Made by a program: the position numbers and the translations under genes
Notes under the pieces: model-generated
Database searches by the model: none
Told to the model about the DNA's origin: nothing
Seen by the model: the letters and a program-made list of their open reading frames with translations, nothing else
Shown here: one piece after another, positions 41,418 to 50,181 of the stretch
Layout of the letters: each line of letters opens with the position of its first letter
Position numbering within the stretch: position 1 is the first letter of the stretch
Origin: DATKHR01 sp036557365
GTDB taxonomy: Bacteria; Acidobacteriota; Vicinamibacteria; Vicinamibacterales; CAVVIG01
Length of the DNA stretch: 64,000 nucleotides
Assembly: GCA_036557365.1 (NCBI GenBank)
Contig: DATBHR010000099.1
Location: forward strand, 1-64,000
Direction: 5' to 3'

Positions 41418-42326
41418 ATGGCTCCCGCAATGCGTCCTTCGAATTGGCTCACGTGTTCCGCGGCGACCATCGTCGCCGTGTCGTTGTGCTCCGGCGACCT
41501 CGCTGCCGCACCGTCCGCTGGTGTCCTCCGCTCGTTCTACGTCGCAAAAAACAGCGCCTTCGGTGGCTGGGGCCACACGATCGTCAGCATCGAACCCATC
41601 GGACCCGACGTCCGCGTCCGCCTGATCACCATCGCGTCCGTCAACGATGTGTGTCCCGACATCCGCGTCGTCCAGGCCGCTGATCGGATCGTGCGGCCGT
41701 CGACGGTGCAGGCGCTCGCTCGCGTCCGTCTGTGCGACATGACGCAGGAGATCATCGACCAGGCTCTGGCGCGGTCGAAGACACCGCCCGTCAACTACGT
41801 CGACTATCTGGGCAGTCAGCAGACCGTGGTCGCAGATTGCGGCGGACTCTGGGATCTGAGCGAACGCCTGTCCGAAGGCATGCTGACCGCCGGCACGCCG
41901 ACGTCCGCGGCGGCTTACGAGGCCTTCGGAACCTCACTTGTACCCGAGCTGCGTTCCGCAAAGTACGCAACCGCGTTCGGCGACGTTCTCGTCAACGAGC
42001 TCGAAGGCTACACGGGACCGCCGGCCCAGCGTGAGCCGCTGCCTGCAGAAGTCCTCGAGCAAGATTCCCTGCCGCTGATCACGTTCGTCGCGCCGAAGTT
42101 TCCGCCCATTGCGCTATCCGCGCGGGTCACCGGCGATGTGCGATTGCGTCTGACCGTCAACGCGGAGACGGGTGCCGTCACGCAAGTAGATCGCCTCGCG
42201 GTCAAGCCGCTGCTGGCGGACGCGGCCGAGCAGGCGGTACGTGCCTGGACCTTCGATCCTGCACGCATCCCGCGCGCGCCGATCGACGTCACCTTGCGTT
42301 TTCAGATTCGCTGTCCCAGGAACTGA
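41418..42326 (+). CDS. Exported protein with C-terminal TonB-like domain
   Basis: The start used is ATG at 41418 (302 residues); ATG at 41430 is also possible. A signal peptide (WLTCSAATIVAVSLCSGDLAAA) is followed by a middle region of about 190 residues that I do not recognise (FGGWGHTIVSIEPIG, VRLCDMTQEIIDQALARSKT). Residues about 225-300 match the TonB C-terminal fold: APKFPPIALSARVTGDVRLR, GAVTQVDRLAVKPLL, AAEQAVRAWTFDPARI. Such stand-alone TonB-like domains often work in envelope biogenesis or as energy-transducer relatives. It is divergent from kptA. Confidence 0.7.
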   Translation: MAPAMRPSNWLTCSAATIVAVSLCSGDLAAAPSAGVLRSFYVAKNSAFGGWGHTIVSIEPIGPDVRVRLITIASVNDVCPDIRVVQAADRIVRPSTVQALARVRLCDMTQEIIDQALARSKTPPVNYVDYLGSQQTVVADCGGLWDLSERLSEGMLTAGTPTSAAAYEAFGTSLVPELRSAKYATAFGDVLVNELEGYTGPPAQREPLPAEVLEQDSLPLITFVAPKFPPIALSARVTGDVRLRLTVNAETGAVTQVDRLAVKPLLADAAEQAVRAWTFDPARIPRAPIDVTLRFQIRCPRN

Positions 42327-42338
42327 CCGACGAACGGG

Positions 42339-42908
42339 CTATCGGTGAAGCGCTCCTTCGTGCATGAGCGTGTAGCTGCCGACGGAGCGTTCATTGCCGT
42401 CCGCCTGCGTGGTCAGGAGGATCTCGACTGTGGTGACGGGGAGTTGACGGACCCATTTCGCGGGCAGCGAGTAGATGACTTCGTCGGGCGAGCCGCCGGC
42501 GACGTATCCGGTCGAGCGGAGCACTTCGTTTCCCGCGACGCGTTGTGACATGGTCACCTCGCCTGCGCCGCCAAAGTTGGCGCGCAGCCGGAGCACCATC
42601 ACCTCGTCGTCCGCCCACACGGCGCAGGGGACCACGGCACCTGGCGACAGGACGAACGTCCGCACGTGCACCCCGTCGCGTGCCAGCTGGTTCAGGACAT
42701 CTTCCGTGACGAAGCCGCCGACGTCGGCGGATCGGATTGCGGGCGGAATCGCGCGCACGAGTGCGTCGATCTCGGCCGCCCGCACCGCGCAGTCGGCACA
42801 CGAGAAGAGGTGCTCTTCGATCGCCGCCGCGTCGGCGTCGGACAACTCGCCCGCGGCGTAGTCGGTCAGCGCGGCGAGCGCGATCCGGGCGCATCCTGCA
42901 GGAGTCAT
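42339..42908 (-). CDS. Putative zinc-finger anti-sigma factor (soluble)
   Basis: The 189-residue protein starts with an ATGA overlap with the sigma factor gene. Residues 10-50 form an anti-sigma zinc finger: LTDYAAGELSDADAAAIEEH followed by LFSCADC gives the H-x3-C-x2-C motif (about 32-39). No transmembrane helix follows; instead a beta-rich domain (AVWADDEVMVLRLRANFGG, TTVEILLTTQAD) makes it soluble. By context it holds the sigma factor inactive until a cytoplasmic signal, perhaps oxidation of the Zn-binding cysteines, frees it. It is the last gene of the pair and convergent with the TonB-domain gene. Confidence 0.8.
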   Translation of the reverse strand: MTPAGCARIALAALTDYAAGELSDADAAAIEEHLFSCADCAVRAAEIDALVRAIPPAIRSADVGGFVTEDVLNQLARDGVHVRTFVLSPGAVVPCAVWADDEVMVLRLRANFGGAGEVTMSQRVAGNEVLRSTGYVAGGSPDEVIYSLPAKWVRQLPVTTVEILLTTQADGNERSVGSYTLMHEGALHR

Positions 42909-43483
42909 GAGCGCACTCCTCCCATCACGCAGTCGCGAAGGCGCACGATCGCCCGATGCCGGATCACACGAACGGCGCCCGGCGAGAGGTTCAACTCCTC
43001 GGCGATGCGCGGCGCCTCACGATCCGCGTAGTACGTGAGCATGACGACGAGCCGTTCCCGCTCCGCGAGTTCGCGCAGGCACGCGGCCACGCGCGGACCA
43101 TCGAGCGCCGCCATCGACGGCGGTGCGGTCTCGAACGATGTATCGACGAAGCGCGCCGTCAGCGACTCCCTTCGCCGCGCGATCCGGCGTTCGGCGTGGC
43201 ACATCATCCGGCTGGTTCCCAGGATGAACGATCCGATCAGCTCCATTTTCTGTACTTCGCCGGCCCGCAGCCGTTCGATCGCGAGCAGGAGGACTTCCTG
43301 CGCGAGATCGTCGGCGGCCGCATCGCTCCGCAGGTGGCGGCGGCCGTAGAGCCGAACCCGCGGTGCGAAGCGGCGATAGAGCTCCGATTCCTCGGCGTCG
43401 GTGGATCCCGAGGGACCGCCGGCAATTCGCCGCGCAAGCGCTTCGTCGCTCACGGCCTCGATCGTCGCGTGCGTGTCCGGCAT
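42905..43483 (-). CDS. ECF-type RNA polymerase sigma factor
   Basis: The 192-residue protein has region 2 at about 30-100 (ELYRRFAPRVRLYGRRHL, ADDLAQEVLLLAIERL) and region 4 at about 130-190 (RELAERERLVVMLTYYADR, PRIAEELNLSPGAVRVIRHR). The DDLAQEV segment is the core-binding helix 2.2 typical of ECF factors. The anti-sigma factor overlaps its 3' end. Promoters recognised are unknown; the region between this gene and the metallo-hydrolase (16 bp) is too short for one, so the pair is probably read from an upstream promoter, perhaps with the neighbouring gene. Confidence 0.88.
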   Translation of the reverse strand: MPDTHATIEAVSDEALARRIAGGPSGSTDAEESELYRRFAPRVRLYGRRHLRSDAAADDLAQEVLLLAIERLRAGEVQKMELIGSFILGTSRMMCHAERRIARRRESLTARFVDTSFETAPPSMAALDGPRVAACLRELAERERLVVMLTYYADREAPRIAEELNLSPGAVRVIRHRAIVRLRDCVMGGVRS

Positions 43484-43498
43484 GCAGCCGGACGGTAC

Positions 43499-44251
43499 TC
43501 AAGCGACGCGCGGCGCGTCAAGCGGTGCGGCGCCAAGACGACGCTGCAGCATGTCGGCGGCGGACCGCAACGCGGCCGCGCCATCGCCGACGAACGTGGA
43601 TCCGTGCATCGCCGCGAGAATCTTCGGCTGCAGATCGGCGAGCTCGTTCAGTCGCCGCCGCGTGGCCGGCGTCAGCGGGACGTAGTCCATCAGGACCGGA
43701 TGCTGCTGATAAGCGGCCACTGCGGCATCCCATCGGCCGAGGACGTCGTTGGACGTGACCGGCTCGACGTCGCCGACCTGGTGAAACAGATCCGAGCACA
43801 AAAGCACGCCCGATTTCTCTTCGAAGAGCACGCCAGCGTCCCAGCCGTGCGGCAGATGAGGCGTCGGGACGTATCGATACCGATGACGTCCGGTCTCGAT
43901 CACATCGTTCTTCGACAAGCCGACGGGAGGACGGTCGGCGAAGTCTTCGATGTTGACCATGGCGCCCACCTGGCTGCAGATGGCTTGCGCGTTCGGGGCA
44001 GCCGCGAGCCATTCGTTCAAGGCACCGCACTCGTCCACCTCGAAGTGGCTCCAGCTGATCCAGCGGAGCGCCGCGGGATCCATCAGCTTTGCGACGGCGT
44101 CACGCACTTCCGGGAACATCTTCCGTAAGCCGGTATGGAAGAGCAGCGGCTCGTCGTCCTTGATCACGAAGTGATTGAACTGCAGGTCGATCTGCGGCAC
44201 GTAGATGGACACTCGAAACAAATCGGGCGCAATTTCGTCGATCCGGGCCAT
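43499..44251 (-). CDS. Metallo-beta-lactamase-fold diiron (ODP-type) protein
   Basis: The 250-residue protein has the metal pattern of flavodiiron-protein-type domains: WISWSHFEVDECGAL (HxExD, about 67-81), VPTPHLPHGWDAG (His, about 130), LLCSDLFHQVGD (Asp, about 155) and AAMHGSTF (His, about 220). Flavodiiron proteins carry a flavodoxin domain after this one; it is missing here, as in the ODP oxygen-sensing proteins of some bacteria. So oxygen or redox sensing, or reduction with a separate electron donor, is likely. It lies directly upstream of the ECF sigma/anti-sigma pair in the same direction, which may link it to redox control. Confidence 0.75.
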   Translation of the reverse strand: MARIDEIAPDLFRVSIYVPQIDLQFNHFVIKDDEPLLFHTGLRKMFPEVRDAVAKLMDPAALRWISWSHFEVDECGALNEWLAAAPNAQAICSQVGAMVNIEDFADRPPVGLSKNDVIETGRHRYRYVPTPHLPHGWDAGVLFEEKSGVLLCSDLFHQVGDVEPVTSNDVLGRWDAAVAAYQQHPVLMDYVPLTPATRRRLNELADLQPKILAAMHGSTFVGDGAAALRSAADMLQRRLGAAPLDAPRVA

Positions 44252-44342
44252 CGAACACCTCCTTGACGCGGCCTCTTTCGCGGCGTCCTGAGAGGAAGTG
44301 CCACGAGCCGTCCATGTGTTACGCGGGCCCCGCGGCCAGATA

Positions 44343-46748
44343 TCACTCCGAGCGCAGGGTCATCATCGGATCGACGCGGGTCGCGCGTCGCGCCGGGACG
44401 TAACTGCCCGCGAGCGCGATCGCCATCAGGATCGCAGCGATCGAAGCAAACGTCGTCGGATCCGTCGGCGTGACGCCGAACAGCAGCGCCGCCATCAGCC
44501 GCGTCGTCGCGACGGCGCCTGCGACGCCGAGCACGACGCCGGCCGCTGCCAGCACGAACGCCTCGCCCAGCACCATCCGCATCACGTCGCTCGTTGTCGC
44601 GCCCAGGGCCACTCGGACGCCGAGTTCCCGCGCGCGTTCAGAGACCGTGTATGCCATGACGCCGTAGATCCCGATGGCGGCCAGCGCGAGGCCGAGGATC
44701 GCGAAAATGGCCACCAGCGTCGTGCGGAAGCGCGGTGCGGCCACGGAGTCGTTCATCAGCTGATCGATCGTGTACAACCGCGTGACCGGCACATCGCGAT
44801 CCAGTGCGGACACGATCGTTCGGATCGAATTGAGCGCCGATCGCGGATCGGCGGAGGTGCGGACCAGCACGTAGCGGCTGTTAAATGGCTGCTGGCGGTC
44901 GGCGAGATAGAAGGCCGGCTCCGCCGGCGCGTTGAGGCCGGAGTACTTGACGTCGCCCACGACGCCCACGATTTCCATCCATGGATTCTTCGGCCGCTCA
45001 GAGCCTCCCTGCTTCAATCGTTTGCCGACGGCATTGCCACCCGGAAAGTAGCGAGTGGCGAGCGTCTCGTTCACGATGACCGCCCACGGCGCGCCGGGTG
45101 CGTCGCGCTCGTCGAAGAATCGGCCAGCCACGAGCGGAACGCCAAGCGTCTTGAAATAGTGTTCGTCCACGAAGATGAGCGGCGCGACGGGCGGACTCTG
45201 GTTCGGCGGAATCTGCTGTCCTTCCGCGATGAAGTTGTCCGTCATCGTGTTTCCGTCCGGCGGCACACTCGTCGCACTGCCGACCGACTGGATGGCTGGG
45301 TCGGCCTCGAGCCGCGATCGCAGCGCGTCGAACAGCCCGGAAATTTTCTGCGGCGTGTCGTACCGGCGCTCCGGCAGGTTCAGGCGGAACGTGACGAGAT
45401 GTGCCGGCGCAAAGCCGGGACTGACGCTCGCCAACGCCGCCATGCTGCGGATCATCAGGCCTGCGCCGACAGACAGGATCAGCGCCAGCGCAATTTCACA
45501 GACGACGAGCGCGCGCTGCGTGCGGCGCTGGCTCATGCCCGCTCCGCTGCGTCCACCTTCTTTCAGGCTTTCGACGAGCGGCAGTCCGGCGGCCCGGAGT
45601 GCCGGCGCGAGGCCGAACAGAACGCCGCACAAGGAAGCGACGCCGACGGCGAACGCAAACACGGTCGCGTTCAACCGCACCTCGTCGAGGCGCGGGATTC
45701 CGTCGGGCGCGATCGCGAGCAGCGCTCGCGTGCCCCACGACGCGATCAGCAGCCCGGCCAGACCGGACAGCACGCCGAGGACCACGCTCTCGGTGACGAG
45801 TTGCGCGACGATGCGCGCGCGTCCTGCGCCGATGGCCGTGCGGACAGCGATCTCACGCGTCCGCGAGCCGGCGCGCGCGAGCAGCAGGTTGGCGACGTTG
45901 GCCGTCGCGATCAGGAGCAGGAATCCGACGGCGCCGAACAATAGATAGAGCATGCGGCGCACGTTGCCGACCATCTGTTCCTGCAGCGGCACGAGCGAGT
46001 ACGTCCACTGGTTCGGTCCGGGATAGCTGCGCTTGAGGTTGTCCGCGATGACGGAAAGATTCGTGCGCGCACGCTCGAGGCTCGTGTCCGCCTTCAGGCG
46101 CGCGATCCCTCGCGTGTAGAACGGTCCGCGCCGCGTTGCCGGTCCTATCGTAAGGATTCGCCAGCCGTCGAGATCCTTCTCCGGAAACGCAAAGGACGCC
46201 GGCATCACACCGACAATCGTGTGGCTGACGCCGTCGAGCAGAACGGACTGGCCGATCGCGCGTTCGTCACCGTGGAAGTGCTGCTGCCAGAACGCCTGGC
46301 TCAACACGATGGACTTCGGCACTCCCGGTCCGTCTTCGCCGTCGTTGAACGTGCGGCCGAGCAGCGGTGCGACGCCGAGCGTCGCGAAGAACCGGTCGGT
46401 CACGTTGCGCACGATGATGCGTTCCGCGTTTCCTTCGCCAGTCAGCGCGAGGCCCTCGCCCCCGTCGTAGGCGGCCACGGACGAGAACGCCTCGTTCTGC
46501 TCCCGCCAGGCGATGAAGTCAGCGTCGGGCAGCGGGTATGTGTCTCCGTCGTCTCCATGAATCGTCAGTTGAACGAGTCGATCCGGCTGGGCGAACGGCA
46601 AGGGACGAAGCAGCACCGCCTCGACCACCGAGAAAATGGAGGTCGAAGCGCCAACGCCGAGCGCGAGCGTCAGGATGGCGACCGCGGCGAAGCCCGGGCG
46701 TTTGACGAGAAGACGCAGTGCGAACCGGACGTCCTGGAGGGTACGCAT
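44343..46748 (-). CDS. ADOP/MacB-type duplicated permease, full length
   Basis: The 801-residue protein has two MacB-type periplasmic domains and two FtsX units: first helix GFAAVAILTLALGVGASTSI (about 19-38), then helices at about 270-420 (LLFGAVGFLLLIATANVANL), second periplasmic region about 440-660 with IVGVVGDVKYSGLNAPAEPAFY, and C-terminal helices (LVAIFAILGLALAAIGIYGV, LGVRVALGATTSDVMRMVLG). It lacks the N-terminal soluble region of many ADOP members and a neighbouring PadR or ATPase gene. It probably needs an ATPase encoded elsewhere, or serves as an orphan. It gives a full-length standard against which the deletion in the protein at 13553 can be seen. Confidence 0.9.
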   Translation of the reverse strand: MRTLQDVRFALRLLVKRPGFAAVAILTLALGVGASTSIFSVVEAVLLRPLPFAQPDRLVQLTIHGDDGDTYPLPDADFIAWREQNEAFSSVAAYDGGEGLALTGEGNAERIIVRNVTDRFFATLGVAPLLGRTFNDGEDGPGVPKSIVLSQAFWQQHFHGDERAIGQSVLLDGVSHTIVGVMPASFAFPEKDLDGWRILTIGPATRRGPFYTRGIARLKADTSLERARTNLSVIADNLKRSYPGPNQWTYSLVPLQEQMVGNVRRMLYLLFGAVGFLLLIATANVANLLLARAGSRTREIAVRTAIGAGRARIVAQLVTESVVLGVLSGLAGLLIASWGTRALLAIAPDGIPRLDEVRLNATVFAFAVGVASLCGVLFGLAPALRAAGLPLVESLKEGGRSGAGMSQRRTQRALVVCEIALALILSVGAGLMIRSMAALASVSPGFAPAHLVTFRLNLPERRYDTPQKISGLFDALRSRLEADPAIQSVGSATSVPPDGNTMTDNFIAEGQQIPPNQSPPVAPLIFVDEHYFKTLGVPLVAGRFFDERDAPGAPWAVIVNETLATRYFPGGNAVGKRLKQGGSERPKNPWMEIVGVVGDVKYSGLNAPAEPAFYLADRQQPFNSRYVLVRTSADPRSALNSIRTIVSALDRDVPVTRLYTIDQLMNDSVAAPRFRTTLVAIFAILGLALAAIGIYGVMAYTVSERARELGVRVALGATTSDVMRMVLGEAFVLAAAGVVLGVAGAVATTRLMAALLFGVTPTDPTTFASIAAILMAIALAGSYVPARRATRVDPMMTLRSE

Positions 46749-46883
46749 GCGGGTTAGACGGAAGGGGAGAGCAGGGAGTTGGCCGACAGGCGCAACGTTC
46801 GACTGGCGTGTCGGTGAGTCCGCGGCGCGCCGCCTCGCGTGGGCTCGGCGGGCGCGCCCGACTCAGTGTTACAGCTGACGGAG

Positions 46884-47336
46884 CTACTTCTTGCGGCGGT
46901 TGTAGGTCACGTGCGTGACCCCGGTGATCTTTCCATCCTTGTCCATCCGGATGTACTCGTTGTTGATCGTGTTGTTGTCGGCCGTCAACGTATTGATCAC
47001 GACCTGGTAGACCACGCCGTTCCGCTTGTTGTAGATGCGGGTGCTCTTGTCGTTGATGACCTCGACCGCCGTCTCGGAGTTCTGCTGACCCTCGACCGGG
47101 CGGAATTTGCCGTCGAACATCGTGACGTAGCTCCACGTGGCCTTCGGATCGCTCGGATTGCTGACCGTGATCTTCATGCCGCCCTTCTCGTAGGGCTCGT
47201 ACGTCATGACGTTGTTCGGGTTCGTCGAATTGTCCCAGACCCCGAATCGCGTCTCGCCCTGCGCCCATGCCGGCATGGCGGAGACGATGGCGGCGGTGAT
47301 CGCCGCCAGAGAGATAGTAAGAATTCGCTGCTTCAT
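46884..47336 (-). CDS. Small exported hypothetical protein
   Basis: The ATG at 47336 has AGAGGTG 7 bp upstream; the product has 150 residues. A clear signal peptide (KQRILTISLAAITAAIVSAMPAWAQ is split here as a basic start, a hydrophobic core and AWAQ cleavage) leads to a beta-rich mature part: GVWDNSTNPNNVMTYEPYEK, KATWSYVTMFDGKFRPVEG, GVVYQVVINTLTAD. The pattern suggests a lipocalin-like or DUF-type periplasmic beta barrel; I do not recognise the exact family. It stands alone between the permease and katG. Confidence 0.6.
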   Translation of the reverse strand: MKQRILTISLAAITAAIVSAMPAWAQGETRFGVWDNSTNPNNVMTYEPYEKGGMKITVSNPSDPKATWSYVTMFDGKFRPVEGQQNSETAVEVINDKSTRIYNKRNGVVYQVVINTLTADNNTINNEYIRMDKDGKITGVTHVTYNRRKK

Positions 47337-47361
47337 CGATGACACCTCTTTGTCGCCACAA

Positions 47362-47390
47362 GGGCGCCTGTCAGCATACCGCAGGCGCCC
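47362..47390 (-). terminator. Hairpin after katG, probable terminator
   Basis: GGGCGCCTG and CAGGCGCCC form a perfect 9-bp stem with an 11-nt loop, starting 14 bp after the katG stop. No long T-run follows on the minus strand (TTGTGGCGAC), so efficiency as an intrinsic terminator is uncertain. Confidence 0.5.
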
Positions 47391-47404
47391 CCCGATCGGC
47401 GGGA

Positions 47405-49582
47405 CTAGGCCACGTCAAAGCGATCGAGGTTCATGACCTTGTCCCACGCGGCGACGAAGTCGTGGACGAATTTCTCGCTGGCATCGTCGGACGCGTAGAC
47501 CTCCGAAAGCGCGCGCAGCTCGGAATTCGAACCGAAGACAAGGTCGACGCGGCTGCCGGTCCACTTGACGTCGCTTTTCGTTCGACCGCGGCCCTCGAAA
47601 ACGGTCGCGGCATCTGAGGTCGGCAGCCACGCGATATCCATGTCGAGCAGGTTCACGAAGAAGTCGTTCGTCAGCGTACCCGGACGCTCGGTGAACACGC
47701 CGAGACCGTTCTGTCCCGCCGTCACCTGCAGGGCACGAAGGCCGCCGACCAGTACAGTCATTTCGGGCGCGCTCAGCGTCAGTCGTAACGCGCGCTCGAT
47801 CAACAGATGCTCGGCCGGCACGGGGTGTCCCTTCCCGACGAAGTTGCGGAAGCCGTCCGCATCGGGCTCGAGCACGGCGAACGATTCCACGTCCGTCTGC
47901 TGCTGCGACGCGTCCGTGCGTCCCGCCCTGAACGGCACCGTCACGGTGTGACCGCCGTCCTTCGCGGCTTTTTCGACGGCCGCGCATCCGCCCAGCACGA
48001 TCAGGTCAGCGAGCGAGAGCTTCTTGCCGCTCGTCTGCGCGTCGTTGAAGTCCTTCTGGATCTTCTCGAGCGCCTTCAACGCCTTGGCCAACTCGGCCGG
48101 ATTGTTGACTTCCCAATCTTTCTGCGGCGCGAGTCGGATGCGGGCGCCGTTGGCCCCGCCCCGCTTATCGGTACCGCGAAACGTCGAGGCCGACGCCCAG
48201 GCGGTCGAGACCAGCTGGGAAACCGACAGGCCGGACGCAAGAATCCTGGTCTTCAGCGCGGCGATCTCGCTGGCGTCGATCAGCTTGTGATCGACGGCGG
48301 GGACCGGGTCCTGCCACAACTGCGGCTCCCGGGGCACTTCCGAACCGAGGTAGCGCGAGACCGGTCCCATATCGCGGTGCGTCAACTTGAACCACGCCTT
48401 CGCGAACGCGTCTGCGAATTCCTGAGGATTCTGGTGGAAGCGCCGCGCGATTTTCTCGTACGCGGGGTCGAACCTGAGCGCGAGGTCCGTCGTCAGCATG
48501 CCCGGCGCGATCTTCTTGGATCGATCGTGCGCCGCTGGAACCGTGTTCGCACCCGCGCCGGCCTTCGGCGTCCACTGCTTCGCGCCGGCTGGACTCGTCG
48601 TCAGCTCCCATTCGTACTCGAACAGATGCTTGAAGAAGTCGTTGCCCCACTTCGTGGGCGTCGTCGTCCATGTGACTTCGAGCCCGCTCGTGATGGCGTG
48701 GGCACCAACGCCCGTCTCGTAGCTGCTCTTCCAGCCGAAACCCTGCTCTTCGAGGTTGCCGCCTTCGGGTTCGCGACCGACGTGCGTGGCCGGACCGGCG
48801 CCGTGCGTCTTGCCGAAAGTGTGGCCGCCGGCGATGAGCGCCACCGTCTCTTCGTCGTTCATCGCCATGCGGCGGAACGTTTCGCGGATGTCGCGCGCAG
48901 CCTTGACGGGATCGGCGTCGCCATTCGGTCCTTCCGGATTGACGTAGATGAGTCCCATCTGAACCGCACCGAATGGATTCGCGAGCTGACGCTCGCCGCT
49001 GTAGCGCTCGTCGCCGAGCCACGTCGTCTCGGAGCCCCAATTGACATGCTCGGGCTCCCAGCGATCCGCGCGTCCGCCGGCGAAGCCGAACGTCTTGAAT
49101 CCCATCGATTCGAGAGCGACGTTGCCGGTAAGGACCATCAGGTCGGCCCAGGAGATCTTCCGCCCATACTTCTGCTTCACCGGCCAGAGCAGCCGGCGCG
49201 CCTTGTCCAGGTTGGCGTTGTCGGGCCAGCTGCCGAGCGGCGCGAAGCGCAGCATGCCGGACCCGGCGCCGCCGCGGCCGTCGTGGATGCGGTACGTGCC
49301 CGCGCTGTGCCAGGCCATACGGATCAACAGCGGACCGTAGTGCCCGAAGTCGGCCGGCCACCAGTCCTGCGATGTCGTCATCACCGCCTCGATGTCCTTT
49401 TTCAACGCGGCAAGGTCGAGCGTCTTGAACTCCGCGGCGTAGTCGAAATCCTCGCCCATCGGATCGCGAGCCGGGTGATTCGTATGGAGCGCGGCGAGGT
49501 TCAACTGATTCGGCCACCAGTCGCGGTTCGTCTGGCCGGTGATGGTCTTGCTCGAGAACGGGCATTTCTGTTCGCTATCCAT
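47405..49582 (-). CDS. katG: Bifunctional catalase-peroxidase
   Basis: The 725-residue protein has the full KatG pattern. Distal R88, W91 and H92 lie in LIRMAWHSAGTYR. The Met-Tyr-Trp cofactor can form from W91, Y213 (MGLIYVNPEG) and M239 (FRRMAMND). Proximal H254 lies in AGGHTFGKTHGAG. The duplicated C-terminal half is present. It removes hydrogen peroxide in the cytoplasm. It follows the Fur-family gene by 12 bp with AGAGGT before the ATG, so furA and katG are one operon, as in actinobacteria, and de-repression by peroxide is likely. Confidence 0.97.
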   Translation of the reverse strand: MDSEQKCPFSSKTITGQTNRDWWPNQLNLAALHTNHPARDPMGEDFDYAAEFKTLDLAALKKDIEAVMTTSQDWWPADFGHYGPLLIRMAWHSAGTYRIHDGRGGAGSGMLRFAPLGSWPDNANLDKARRLLWPVKQKYGRKISWADLMVLTGNVALESMGFKTFGFAGGRADRWEPEHVNWGSETTWLGDERYSGERQLANPFGAVQMGLIYVNPEGPNGDADPVKAARDIRETFRRMAMNDEETVALIAGGHTFGKTHGAGPATHVGREPEGGNLEEQGFGWKSSYETGVGAHAITSGLEVTWTTTPTKWGNDFFKHLFEYEWELTTSPAGAKQWTPKAGAGANTVPAAHDRSKKIAPGMLTTDLALRFDPAYEKIARRFHQNPQEFADAFAKAWFKLTHRDMGPVSRYLGSEVPREPQLWQDPVPAVDHKLIDASEIAALKTRILASGLSVSQLVSTAWASASTFRGTDKRGGANGARIRLAPQKDWEVNNPAELAKALKALEKIQKDFNDAQTSGKKLSLADLIVLGGCAAVEKAAKDGGHTVTVPFRAGRTDASQQQTDVESFAVLEPDADGFRNFVGKGHPVPAEHLLIERALRLTLSAPEMTVLVGGLRALQVTAGQNGLGVFTERPGTLTNDFFVNLLDMDIAWLPTSDAATVFEGRGRTKSDVKWTGSRVDLVFGSNSELRALSEVYASDDASEKFVHDFVAAWDKVMNLDRFDVA

Positions 49583-49594
49583 CGTGGTTTACCT

Positions 49595-50089
49595 CTATTT
49601 CTTGTGGGAGCGTGCTCGGGTCGTCCGGCGTCGCCGACCGCGTGCAGGCGGCCGCCTGCGTGACGCCGTGTGCGCCTTGGCGAGGCAGTCCGGACACCGG
49701 CCCCAATAGGCGACTTCCGCCTCCTCGATCTCGTAACCCCCATCATCCATCGCCGTGAGACATGGAGCCGAGCCCACGGCGCAGTCGACGTCGACGACGC
49801 GGCCGCAGACGCGACAGATGAGATGATGGTGATTGTCGCCGACGCGATCCTCGAATCGAGCCGGCGAGCCGGCAGGCTGGATGCGCCGAATCAGGCCTTC
49901 GGTGACCAGAAGTCCCAGCGCATCGTAGACCGACTGCAGCGAGATCGCACCGATCTCTGCGCGAACCGCATCAGCTACAGCGTCGGCCGTGATGTGCGGC
50001 TCCGCGGCGACGGCGCGCAGCACTGCGAGCCGCTGCGCAGTGACCTGGATGCCGCGCTGCCGAAGCACGTCGCGCTTGTCGCTGTTCAT
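49595..50089 (-). CDS. furA: Fur-family (FurA/PerR-like) repressor
   Basis: The 164-residue protein has a winged helix (VTAQRLAVLRAVAAEPHITA, SLQSVYDALGLLVTEGLIRR), the metal-site segment FEDRVGDNHHHLICRVCG (about 80-97) and two CxxC pairs (CRVCG and CPDC) that bind structural zinc. A basic tail of about 25 residues (SRRRPPARGRRRRTTRARSH) is unusual and may aid DNA binding. With katG directly downstream, it most resembles mycobacterial FurA: a peroxide-sensing repressor of its own operon. Confidence 0.88.
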   Translation of the reverse strand: MNSDKRDVLRQRGIQVTAQRLAVLRAVAAEPHITADAVADAVRAEIGAISLQSVYDALGLLVTEGLIRRIQPAGSPARFEDRVGDNHHHLICRVCGRVVDVDCAVGSAPCLTAMDDGGYEIEEAEVAYWGRCPDCLAKAHTASRRRPPARGRRRRTTRARSHKK

Positions 50090-50099
50090 GCCGCCCAGG

Positions 50100-50128
50100 A
50101 GAATACATCAAGATCTGGATTGACTCAA
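50100..50128 (-). promoter_or_regulatory. furA-katG promoter, nearly leaderless
   Basis: On the minus strand TTGAGT (50128-50123) and TATTCT (50105-50100) are separated by 17 bp, each 4/6 to the sigma-70 consensus. Transcription would begin about 5 bp before the furA ATG at 50089, leaving almost no leader. TTGAGTCAA, a small palindrome over the -35 element, may be part of the repressor site. Confidence 0.45.
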
Positions 50129-50181
50129 AAATTGGATGCGAGCCGAACTAAGCTGATCAGAGCGCCAAAAGCTCAGCCGGT

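Noticed and set aside
42966..44128. Long plus-strand frame opposite the sigma factor and diiron genes
   Set aside because: It crosses two clear genes on the other strand and has no domain of its own.
47807..49663. Open frame of 618 codons on the plus strand opposite katG
   Set aside because: It mirrors katG in high-GC codon bias, its product has no family look (Arg-rich), and katG is certain.
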